From Diphasiastrum complanatum (taxonomy: Eukaryota; Streptophyta; Lycopodiopsida; Lycopodiales; Lycopodiaceae): a stretch of DNA of 64,000 nt. Shown one piece after another: positions 35,701 to 41,345 of the stretch. The DNA is taken from NCBI GenBank assembly GCA_029204225.1, contig CM055110.1, positions 21,682,988-21,746,987 of the forward strand, written 5' to 3'. Made by a program: the position numbers and the translations under genes. Below the pieces are notes generated by a model. It worked only from the letters and a program-made list of their open reading frames with translations, was not told where the DNA came from and did not search any database. Each line of letters starts with the position of its first letter. Position 1 is the stretch's first letter.

Positions 35701-37751
35701 CGCACTTGATGACATGATCCAGATCATGAAAGCCTGTGATTTTATCATGGTAACATCAAGGAATCAATTGAAGCAAAGCCCATCAACCTCCAAACCAAAG
35801 AAATTGAAAAAGAGAATTTTGGAAGGACCTCAAATCAAATACTTTGACAAGCTCAACAAACTTGCATCACAACATCAATGTCCCAAAAGAAGGCCAAGAA
35901 AGCATACATTTGTTACATCTATAGCAAGCCTAGACATGTGATGAAATATTGCGCAAAGAGAAAGAAATCCACCTCAAGTAACTGAAATGTCATGTGATAA
36001 AGGTATGAAACTAGAAATTGATGTGGTACATAGTGAGCTTGATTGTTCATTTAGTACTACTTTTTTGCCATATGAGTTATTCCATTTGAAAGGCACTATT
36101 TTTTATCAAGAAGTTAGTATTTTGTTGGACACTGGATCTACTCATAATTTCATTTATTCTTGTCTTGGTCAAAAACTCAGCTTGCCAACGAGAACCATAG
36201 ATACAAGATATATCCAGCTTCAAGCAGAGTTGGAGACTTGGAACATGAAATTATCAAATCTTCCAGTTGTGATTCAAGATCATAAAGAATTAATTAGTTT
36301 ACATGTTTTAGACTAAGCTCGTACGAATGCAATTTTGATTAATGGGTGGTTATTTAGTGAATCAAACTCTTTGAACATTGATTGTACTCTCTTTCAAAGG
36401 GGGAGAAATTTCTTCCATTTATTGGCGCTAAGTATGTACATAGACAGTCATTGGCCTTGTTAAATGTGTTGTTCTAATTCGGTAGTTTCCTAGAAGGTTC
36501 CCTTGAAGGACCACCTCATTAGTATAGATAGGATGTCTACCAATAATTCTACAATCTATAATTATTTTGTTTATTAGTGTCATTGTAGGAGATGCTTAGT
36601 TTGTTTCTTTATAAGGGGACACAATTACCACTTTCATGTTGGTCGTATGGTATCTTTTGTAGGAGATGATGTGTAGGAGAACATTATGAGGGTCCTTTTG
36701 CAACTATGGCAGCCTCAGTCCACATTGCATAGTTTCCATGTATAGTTCTCTAGTACCAAAAACTTTCCATTTTTGGCAATGGGAAGAATGACTTGTCCCT
36801 TGTGCACAACTATGAAATCAAGGTATAGTTGATTGCTTACTCCATTTCATCAGATGGTGACAAGCTGCACTCTCTCGTGTTCAGCATAAGACAACACACC
36901 TTACTCAATTGGTCACGACTCACTGTAAGTTTCATGTCATGCCTTTCGAGTTACCAACCATCTTCTATGAGGTCATTATGTTCTTAAGATCGGCCAATCA
37001 TCTCCACAAATTTGTCGATAATGTCACATTTGCTTGTAGACTTTAAATGCACAATCATTCTTCCAGAGAGCTGAAACATGTTCTCACCACCAATCTTACC
37101 TGATTTAATCTTCAAATTTATTCTTGGGACGCATGGTCTTGATTTAGGCGCCATTCTCCCTCAATTTAGAGCCCTCTTCTTGTATGAGTCTCTCAAATTG
37201 GGTTCTTTTGAAACTTGCTACAAATTTTGACATAGTTCTTGGTTCACAGTTTCTGGGTTGTGCTTATGCTTGTGTTTGAGTTTTCCTTTCAAAGATTAGC
37301 TTTCTACTGAGTCAAAGCATCAAAGATTGTCATAACATGGATATGAATTCTCGAAAATTCTGAAGACAAATATGAAACATGTACAGAGCCTGACAAATAA
37401 GAACTGTTGGGCGCTTAAGTTCACAACAAAAAAATGCATAGGTTATAATCTCCAGGACTGAAGTTTGATTACGAAGCTCATTGTCTTCTTAATCAGTATT
37501 CCTTTTTTGTTGCATTTTATTCAGCACCCTCTTTCTTGAACAAGATTTGCTTAGCAGATTAGTGACTCATAATCCAGACTGGAGACAATGATTGAAAGCT
37601 TTGACATCAAAATTGCAAATGCGCAAGCAAACAAATTGCAAAATGAATTATTATGTTATGGGTAATAAGTAAGAACGAAATATTTGATACATACCTCGGA
37701 GATAAGCACGGATTCCAAGCCAGAAGCGCAGGAAGCGTAGTAGATCGCCAT
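14657..37751 (-). CDS. THUMP-domain RNA guanine-N2-methyltransferase (Trm14/THUMPD3/THUMPD2-like), spliced, 3' end not found
   Basis: Thirteen exons give about 357 residues. The N terminus MAIYYASCASGLESVLISE, then LRSADNVYAFVGHFQ and FRVTCDRKCITMRKHPFTS, form the THUMP-type RNA-binding region. LDPMCGCGTIPLEAA is the SAM-binding loop (motif I), AGDISSKAVNAARENSE follows it, and CDMPFG is the catalytic (D/N)xPFG motif of N2-guanine methyltransferases. In this family THUMPD3/Trm14 makes m2G at tRNA position 6 and THUMPD2 acts on U6 snRNA, both with a TRMT112 partner in animals; which target applies here cannot be read from sequence. Family members continue about 80-100 residues after the catalytic motif, and those exons were not found. 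The gene covers more than 23 kb because of transposon-filled introns. Exons appear intact. Confidence 0.85.
14986..15099 (-). CDS. Methyltransferase gene exon with catalytic motif
   Basis: Acceptor GATTGCAG, donor TTGTG|GTAAGTTT, 114 nt. Encodes EREIKGSCDVLQWDATNLAL and RSNCVDRVLCDMPFGIRC. CDMPFG is the (D/N)xPFG catalytic motif. The preceding (Q)WDA is the acidic motif that contacts the SAM adenine. Confidence 0.9.
15264..15379 (-). CDS. Methyltransferase gene exon with SAM-binding motif
   Basis: Acceptor CTCTCAG, donor GAAG|GTGTCTG, 116 nt. Encodes (M)CGCGTIPLEAADC, the glycine-rich SAM-binding loop, followed by AGDISSKAVNAARENSE, where the GD acidic residue binds the SAM ribose in this fold. 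Confidence 0.92.
15477..15539 (-). CDS. Methyltransferase gene exon ending in motif I
   Basis: Acceptor CACTACAG, donor CCCAT|GTAAGC, 63 nt, encoding SIAYALLQLGDIQTGHLILD and DP(M). The ATG of the LDPM motif is split between this exon and the next. Confidence 0.9.
15809..15864 (-). CDS. Methyltransferase gene exon before motif I (part 1)
   Basis: Acceptor ACAATACAG, donor AGCCCAG|GTATGTTT, 56 nt. Encodes LYSHRRYRHALIGTSLKP. It corresponds to the SLHRR..HFG..LR(S/P) segment that precedes the Rossmann-like methyltransferase fold. Confidence 0.85.
16188..16435. mobile_element. Motif-array fold-back element E2 (GGTACC type)
   Basis: The left block (about 16205-16285) is dense in GGTACC, CCGCGG and CCCGGTACC variants. 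The A/T spacer (about 16288-16352) contains runs of 14 A and 9 T. The right block (16353-16420) again contains GGTACCGCGG and GCGGTACC. The two blocks are mutually complementary, so the strand can fold back. The open frame across it is an artefact. Confidence 0.65.
16488..17195. mobile_element. Motif-array element E3 (GAACCGT type) with long spacer
   Basis: A first block near 16495-16565 repeats GTTTCG/CGAAAC. A second at 16610-16685 and a third at 17108-17190 repeat GAACCGTGG, GGTTCC and CGGTTC variants. AT-rich sequence separates the last two. The layout matches E1: two motif blocks separated by a spacer that has received extra sequence. Confidence 0.5.
18012..18486 (-). pseudogene. Broken minus-strand ORF, possible transposon ORF1
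   Basis: A frame starting MPPKKQSPPQVNIAARQAG shifts near 18370 into one reading EEAMNRQEAPVISTTTKMQE, a charged helix, then KTWASLFKDD. The start follows a GA microsatellite. The layout (basic N terminus, coiled coil, SWASLF-like motif) resembles plant retroelement ORF1 or gag proteins, but I cannot assign it. It lies in an intron of the methyltransferase gene. Confidence 0.35.
18501..18537. repeat. (GA)n microsatellite
   Basis: About 37 bases of perfect AG repeat. Confidence 0.95.
18934..19099 (-). CDS. Methyltransferase gene exon with acidic insertion
   Basis: Acceptor GATGGACAG, donor TTCTCAG|GTAAATT, 166 nt, 55 codons plus one completing base. Encodes SNSEAKKVACCDGALAPRLP, a hydrophilic stretch with VKDDDDSASK, then KVSVSLPRPSRSDSQ. 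Animal homologues pass from the THUMP domain to the methyltransferase domain with far fewer residues, so most of this exon looks like a plant-side insertion or linker. Confidence 0.75.
19317..19377 (-). CDS. Methyltransferase gene exon (last THUMP strands)
   Basis: Acceptor ACTTGCAG, donor CTACAG|GTATTC, 61 nt, phase 1 to phase 2. Encodes VEVIAWIRDTELLLLIALLYR, aligning with VEV...I.(D/N)..(V/L)..GIAL of animal enzymes. Both phase joins work. Confidence 0.8.
19638..19712 (-). CDS. Methyltransferase gene exon (THUMP helix)
   Basis: Acceptor CAATGTAG, donor GATG|GTATGC, 75 nt, phase 1 to phase 1. Encodes TIVAALGDGINSLFGW then TGDMRRYD. The FGW..DMR.YD ending corresponds to (F/Y)xWK(A/V)D(M/L)xx(F/Y)D, where the THUMP domain meets its last strands. 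A longer frame upstream of the acceptor is not used because its phase does not fit. Confidence 0.8.
21449..21629 (-). CDS. Methyltransferase gene exon with FRVTC motif
   Basis: Acceptor GATTGCAAG, donor GCTGCAG|GTAATC, 181 nt. Encodes IDWGPSLEILKRWKAF through MRFRVTCDRKCITMRKHPF and TSMDAA. The FRVTC(D/N)R...H.FTS..AA signature is diagnostic for the THUMP part of THUMPD3-like enzymes. Confidence 0.85.
23155..23392. mobile_element. Motif-array fold-back element E4 (GTTCC/GGAAC type), compact copy
   Basis: The left block (23175-23227) repeats ACGTTCTAGAACGCATTCC-like units. The spacer (23230-23293) holds A and T runs. The right block (23295-23375) repeats CGTTCCGACCC, GTACGGAAC and TATGTTCCGAC and ends CGGAACGGGTTTCTAAGG. 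The left end (ATAGTTAGCCGTT) and the right end match E1 at 13190-13860. This is the undisturbed structure of that family. Confidence 0.7.
24016..24072 (-). CDS. Methyltransferase gene exon (helical linker)
   Basis: Acceptor GTAACAG, donor GAAG|GTACATA, 57 nt in phase 0, encoding DVPISKDSAVSYLKNLVKK. Joins in frame to IDWGPSLEILKRWKAFS of the next exon. This gives the linker ending in a W..AL..W(K)-like segment seen before the second THUMP strand pair in family members. Confidence 0.75.
24392..24940. repeat. Tandem duplication of ~290 bp
   Basis: The segment from TTGACCT...CACTTGACACTAGAG through GATTGAATCCTCCAATAATG and GGTGGGTCAAGTGACCCC occurs at about 24392-24640 and again at 24688-24930 with point differences. 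A short TTTGCCAACAT-A-A-AAA-TGAG motif upstream occurs twice more (24170, 24367), so the array once extended leftwards. Confidence 0.8.
25246..26030 (+). pseudogene. Non-LTR retrotransposon (LINE) reverse transcriptase, broken
   Basis: Reverse transcriptase blocks appear in order: PIHKNGDP..PGNYRTI, QAGFRAHYSTTDHIF, FVDFRKAFDSVPR, GVKQGCSLSPVLFGLYIDEL and, one frame over, LLYADDV (codons 25962-25976). The Y-A-D-D box and the upstream D of DFRKAFD are the catalytic residues. A TGA at 25663-25665 interrupts the frame just before FVDFRKAF, and a frameshift near 25945 precedes YADD, so it is inactive. No endonuclease domain or poly(A) tail was seen. It is inserted in an intron of the methyltransferase gene, opposite to the gene. 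Confidence 0.9.
26325..26345. repeat. Short fragment resembling the left end of the E1/E4 family
   Basis: TTAGTTGCCCGTTCCACTCC resembles the left terminus of E1 (ATAGTTGCCCGTTCC). It may be a truncated copy or an excision scar. Confidence 0.35.
27100..27600 (+). mobile_element. Possible solo LTR
   Basis: The stretch has promoter-like and terminator-like features in LTR order: a TATA box (GTATATAAGTGAGCC, about 27434-27448) and, about 140 bases later, AATAATAATAT. Repeated CACATGTCA/CACGTGTCA motifs lie upstream. No primer site or partner LTR was found, so the call is weak. Confidence 0.3.
27651..27672. repeat. Poly-G run of 22 bases
   Basis: A homopolymer of 22 G. Length may be inaccurate because such runs are hard to sequence. 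Confidence 0.9.
28290..28545. mobile_element. Motif-array element E5 (GGGCGC/GCGTCC type)
   Basis: The left block (28340-28402) is rich in GCGTCC, GGCGCC and GGGCGC. The spacer (28405-28440) is A-rich. The right block (28443-28530) has GTGCGCCC, GGACGC, GGATGCGCC and GGACGCGCGTCC. The architecture is that of E2 and E4 but with a different, GC-only motif. The open frame across it has no protein character. Confidence 0.6.
28959..29015 (-). CDS. Methyltransferase gene exon with LRSADN motif
   Basis: Acceptor TTTGTTGCAG, donor TTCCAG|GTTTTTTC, 57 nt, encoding TIYKLRSADNVYAFVGHFQ. LRSADN matches the LRS(V/A)DNLF segment that closes the first part of the THUMP region in THUMPD3-type proteins. Confidence 0.8.
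29375..31105 (+). mobile_element. Non-autonomous LTR retrotransposon with two LTRs
   Basis: 5' LTR 29375-29663 (TGTTGGGTCC...GCTCATAGCA), primer site 29664, about 1.15 kb interior, purine tract TTTTGAGGGTGGGAG (30808-30822) and 3' LTR 30823-31105 (TGTTATGG...TTTATAACA). The LTRs are recognisably related through ATGCTC.TGACTAAGTA, GGAGCCAT and TTAGTTGG but strongly diverged, so the insertion is old. Flanking five-base sequences no longer match. The interior encodes no recognisable gag or pol, so it must have moved with proteins from another element. It lies in intron 2 of the methyltransferase gene. Confidence 0.75.
29664..29687 (+). mobile_element. Primer binding site, initiator-Met tRNA type
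   Basis: TGGTATCAGAAC followed by ACTTTCCTGCC. It adjoins the 5' LTR that ends at 29663. Confidence 0.75.
31158..31617 (+). mobile_element. LTR of family A/B, 5' copy
   Basis: Starts TGTTATGTCC and shares GATAACCTTGAGAGGACCCA with the LTR at 7387. It ends before a primer site TGCTATCAGAGCAAGGCTTACGA at 31620, the same extension as at 7908. Its last ~145 bases recur at 32526-32682. Confidence 0.65.
31620..31642 (+). mobile_element. Primer binding site, one mismatch
   Basis: TGCTATCAGAGC followed by AAGGCTTACGA. One base differs from the canonical initiator-Met complement. Confidence 0.65.
32526..33200 (+). mobile_element. Second, split copy of the family A/B LTR end
   Basis: 32526-32682 repeats 31468-31608 (TATATAGTTCTAG..., CATTCACTTACTATGG, TTTGATCATCGG, GGCTCCA.A.TGTCCTTT, TTGATCCTAG). 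The final part GGATCCTAGGGAGATC.TTATA resumes only at 33177. The intervening ~490 bases contain a GA microsatellite and a G14 run and are therefore probably an insertion. This is the 3' LTR, or a fragment of it, of the element whose 5' LTR lies at 31158. Confidence 0.6.
32703..32773. repeat. (GA)n microsatellite
   Basis: About 70 bases of perfect GA repeat inside the segment that splits the LTR copy. Confidence 0.95.
33217..33492. repeat. Three tandem copies of a ~95-bp unit
   Basis: Each unit contains ACACTAGA...CA, CAAAGT.TGCTTCTAGTTTA, a variable A/T part, TAGCCT and TTAGGCTAAAC. Copies begin at about 33217, 33311 and 33406. The array lies in an intron of the methyltransferase gene, just below exon 2. 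Confidence 0.75.
33557..33608 (-). CDS. Methyltransferase gene exon 2
   Basis: Acceptor TATACGCAG, donor GGAG|GTGTTTG, 52 nt, encoding VKVLGEASKLSDSPAFG. It continues phase 0 from exon 1. It ends in phase 1 while the next exon found starts in phase 0, so either a small exon is missing before 29015 or the donor is two bases further on. Confidence 0.6.
35095..35349 (-). pseudogene. Ty3/gypsy RNase H C-terminal fragment
   Basis: The minus-strand frame contains EFHLEILYRKGKENVVADAL followed by SR. This is the gypsy RNase H end motif (Y.(P)GK.N.VADALSR). Only this tail is visible. It lies less than 400 bases from plus-strand gypsy gag-protease remains, so the two fragments are in opposite orientation. 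Confidence 0.7.
35690..36320 (+). pseudogene. Ty3/gypsy gag-protease fragment
   Basis: A decayed zinc knuckle (CYIYSKPRHVMKYC, second cysteine replaced by Tyr) at about 35900-35945 is followed in another frame by a retropepsin, SILLDTGSTHNFIYSCLGQK (36117-36176), carrying the D-T-G-S active site. Frames are broken by stops between the two. No reverse transcriptase follows. It is inserted in intron 1 of the methyltransferase gene, opposite to the gene. Confidence 0.75.
37695..37751 (-). CDS. Methyltransferase gene exon 1 (start codon)
   Basis: Encodes MAIYYASCASGLESVLISE, 19 codons, ending GAG|GTATGTATC at a good donor. The pattern (A)SCASGLE..L..E fits the first strand and helix of a THUMP-type N terminus (compare animal FVATV..GLE..A..E). 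An in-frame ATG at 37901 would add 50 residues, so the start is not certain. Confidence 0.75.
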
Positions 37752-37903
37752 GAAATTAACAGCTAAATCCTTAGAAAGAAGAACAAACAACGACGACAAC
37801 AAATATACTTGAAAAGCTGGAGGGCAGAAGTCCAAGTACAGCCACAAGCCTAGTAGCTCTAAATCTCTTTGGGCTCCCTCCAAACTCAAACCCATGTTCA
37901 CAA

Positions 37904-37916
37904 AAACCCTAAACCC
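37904..37916. promoter_or_regulatory. Telo-box upstream of the methyltransferase gene
   Basis: AAACCCTAAACCC lies about 155 bases upstream of the proposed start codon. In plants this motif is common in promoters and 5' leaders of ribosome-biogenesis and translation genes, which fits an RNA-modifying enzyme. Function here is inferred from position only. Confidence 0.5.
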
Positions 37917-37920
37917 AATG

Positions 37921-39500
37921 TCACCAAAGCTTTTGAGGGATTAAAAAGCACTTAAACATGTATACCACAAAGGCTTTGCCATAAATTCAAAGATTTTGTT
38001 GTTACCTATTCATGGTTTTATGATTTTGATGATAAGAGTCATGATTTGAAGAGGGAAAACTCAAAACATAAGTTAAAATATTTACTACTTTATTTTGATT
38101 AGTAACTAAGATAATTTTTAATGTTAGAATATTCCATCTACACTGATTCAGAGAAAGTTGATATGAATTGCCAAGTAAATTGGTTAAATATGAAAACATG
38201 TTCTTAAATAATGAAACAAATGCAATTTACCACTGACAATAATACTTTTGAGGAGCCAAAGGAGATAATCTTATCTTGGAAAAAGATAAGTATCTAGGTG
38301 AAACTCCTCCTAATTCCACAAGCTACATGTTTGATCAAAAAAGTTTTCTCATTCAAATAGACAATGAGGTAGACATGATAGTCAATCAATTCAAAATGTT
38401 ATGAGATTATATAGGGTGAATAGTCTAGTCAGGAGATAGAAATTTAAAAAAACTCGAACATGATCAATGATGTTTAGATTGTCAGAATAGCACTAGGAAG
38501 AACCTTGAATTTATATGAATCACTTTCTAAATAAGAAGGAAACATATACATGTAAACTATTATGTCCTATGAAGAGCTGAAACTTTTGGATCTAATCAAT
38601 CCACAAGAAGGACTGGATGCATTGCTATCGTGATCTCTATCAATATTGAAAGCTAGTATTGACACAAATGTAGACTAGCAAGCAAAAACAATAAAAACCA
38701 AGTGTTAAATGACCAAAATAGCTTCATATGTGTGAAGTATACGCTACTTTATGAAATCAAAGTTGAGAGAAAAGTACAAGTGATCGTTAAAGCATTGAAC
38801 TCAAAGAAATGCATGCAAATGCAAGATCTAGACAAGCTAGTAATTTAAGTCTCCAAAAATTTTCAACTATCCAAATTCTCCAATGTGTAGAATGAGCTCC
38901 AAAAAGAGCATATACAAAAAGTCATTGCTCGGGAAAATTGGCATAGTTAAGGAATGAAATTGGCATAATTTGTAAAAAATCGACATGAGAATATTTTAGA
39001 AGGATTTAGACTTCTTAAAAATCGACAATTTTAAAAATATACCGGATTTTAGCTCCATTAAGTTTGCACATGGTAAACCCATGGTACCTTTTAAGACTTG
39101 GAGGAATATATACATGGTATTTGAAAATTTACAGGTTTTATAATTGGTTATTTCAAATTATGTCTGAATTTTTTTTGCATGTAAATACTATGTAGTATGA
39201 CTACCACATAGTATATACTATATGCCAGTGTTCGGGAAAGCCGACATAGTCCAAGAATGGAACCGACATCTTTTCCCAAAAATCAGTATGGAAAAAATTG
39301 TACATGATTTTTTATGTCATAAATCTTGGGCTTTATAGGGGAAAACCGGCAAGTTTGAGCTTGTCACTCAATAGAGGTCGGAGAACTCTTTCACATATCG
39401 GTTTTTGTCATATTTCAATTAAAACTTACTGAATCCAACGGCCAGCCAACACACCACTTCCATGTGGCGTGTGAAATGGCTCCCAATTAATGCACTGACC
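37921..39500. other. No recognisable gene; presumed promoter and intergenic DNA
   Basis: AT-rich sequence upstream of the methyltransferase gene with no open frame of interest and no recognised repeat. Confidence 0.45.
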
Positions 39501-39604
39501 TTGTGATTGAATGAGAATTTAATGCATTTGAATGAACTCTTGAGACCTTATCGATCATCCACTCTACATTGTCTACAGGTAACAGACTCGGTTTTCCATA
39601 ATTT

Positions 39605-40035
39605 TAAGACCCTGACGCACCTTGGCACGCGCCAGGATGCATCAGGGTGCACCAGCCAAAAGGGTACAGGCTGGCGCCGGGCAGCGCCCAGCCAGGTGGC
39701 GCCGAGCAGGCAGCACCCAGGTGGCGTCGGGCAGGCAGGGTGGCGCCGAGATGGCGTCGGGCATGTGGGTGGGTGGCACCGGGCAGCCTCCAGGTGGCGC
39801 TGGGCAGCTTCACACCCACCTGCACACATGTGAGTAAGCAGGTGGGTTCACTTATATATAGGTACTGGTTTATCCCAAAGATTTGGTTATGAGATAAACC
39901 CTGGTGCCCGACACATGGCACCAGGGCAACCAGTTTTTTTTTTCAAAAAAAACTCCCTGCCTGGCCCACCCTAACGCGTGCCAGCACCCGTCAGGGTGCT
40001 GAAAATAAGAGGAGGCAACAGACTCGTCTTACGAG
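39605..40035. mobile_element. GC-rich minisatellite and probable motif-array element E6
   Basis: 39665-39815 iterates GGTGGCGCCGGGCAGG-like units. Blocks on each side carry GGCACGCGCCAGG...CATCAGGGTGCACC and, after a T10/A8 spacer (39934-39952), CGCGTGCCAGCACCCGTCAGG. AACAGACTCG occurs at both edges (39589 and 40017). The block-spacer-block layout resembles E2, E4 and E5. Overlapping open frames on both strands are by-products of the repeat. Confidence 0.5.
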
Positions 40036-40544
40036 TCCCCAATTTTCCCATGGCCCAACGTCGATGGTCGAGCGATTTGCTCCAATGGATCTTGAATCAT
40101 CGATCCTCATGTATGCATCATGCAACATCCTGCGAGTCTGACAGTGAGCACCGTGTAGGCTTCCAAGTTCATTTGAATGTTTCAAAACGTGCCTTGAGGC
40201 TGGCCGCAATGTTGAGGGCGCGCACTATTCAGGGGCATTTGTGATTTTCTAAAGCGTTCTTCAGACTTCTGAAGCGATTTTGTTTTTTTCTGAAGCGAGG
40301 GTGGATGAACTCGAGGGCAAGCTGGCCGCTGCAGCAGCATGGGCAGGAGGCTTGGCATTTGGCATTACCTGAAGTGTTCAAGGTCTGGAATCCAACCTTT
40401 TCGGCTACATGCAGCGCGCATAGGTCCGATGAGGCTTGAAAGTTGATCCCTAAGCATTTTCCATCAGATAAAGACAAGAGCATTGCAGTATCAGAAGGAT
40501 CTCCTAAAAGATCGACAAGAGAATGAAGAGCGCCAGCAAGATTT

Positions 40545-40875
40545 GTGCCAAGCAGCGCAGCCTTTACGTCAGAAGAGTTTTGTGGATTCAGTGGAGGACC
40601 ACAGACATTCGAGGAAGCAATTGAATGTCCAGAGAAGGACAAATGGATCCAAGCCATGAATGAGGAGATGGAATCCATGAGGAAGAATGAGGTATGGACG
40701 TTGCAGCCATTACCAGATAAGCGAAAGACTGTACAATGCAAGTGGGTATACAAGCTGAAGTATGGACCAAATGGAAATATTTCAAAGTATAAAGCCAGAC
40801 TTGTAGCGAAGGGGTTTTCTCAGAGATATGGTATTGACTATGCTGAGACGTTCTCTCAGTTAGAAATCAGAGTTA
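40545..40875 (+). pseudogene. Ty1/copia reverse transcriptase N-terminal fragment
   Basis: The frame carries TFEEAIECPEKDKWIQAMNE, KNEVWTLQPLP, CKWVYKLKYGPNGNISKYKA and RLVAKGFSQ.YGIDYAETFS. These are the first blocks of copia reverse transcriptase. The sequence stops matching at ETFS, before the catalytic Y-V-D-D box, and runs into LTR-like DNA. The upstream frame contains a stop near 40530. Confidence 0.85.
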
Positions 40876-40879
40876 ATCT

Positions 40880-41323
40880 GATATACATTTTATGTAACCT
40901 CTAAATGTGATACTGTAGTAAATGTACAGTTAGTCAGTTTACTGTATATGGCTGTGTTCGGGATGTGAACCACTATCATTATATTAGTCGAGCACTGATC
41001 TCGTAGCCTTACTTGGGTTAGTCGAGTAGCCATACTGGTAGAAAAAGTTAGCTTGTACAGAGTTCTTTACAGTACTTTCTATACTTGGGGGCATGTCCCA
41101 AGTTTATCGGTCGAATTTGGCCATATTGTGCCCGACCTTGACAGGTGGTAGGCCAATTTTAGGACATCTGTCTTTTTCATGCAGTTTGTGAATACTCTAT
41201 ATGTATAGTGTTTCTTTGTAATCTATTAACTTTTGATGTGCCATCTATGAGAGCTTCTGAGGAGTGGCTATGGTGATTGTGTGATGTGATCTGCATATTG
41301 CACTAGATCTTATCGAAATTTCA
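40880..41323 (+). mobile_element. Probable copia LTR
   Basis: Lies between the truncated reverse transcriptase and a primer binding site at 41327. It has a TATA-like CTCTATATGTATAGTG (about 41193) and ends TTTCAA before the primer site. The left end is not certain, and no second copy was found. Confidence 0.5.
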
Positions 41324-41326
41324 ACT

Positions 41327-41345
41327 TGGTATTAGAGCGACAGGG
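41327..41345 (+). mobile_element. Primer binding site, one mismatch
   Basis: TGGTATTAGAGC, one base different from the initiator-Met tRNA complement. Confidence 0.6.

Noticed and set aside
39548-39921. Several long overlapping ORFs on both strands
   Set aside because: All arise from the GGTGGCGCC minisatellite, which is open in most frames.
40229-40753. Minus-strand ORF of 174 aa
   Set aside because: It is antisense to the recognisable copia reverse transcriptase fragment on the plus strand.
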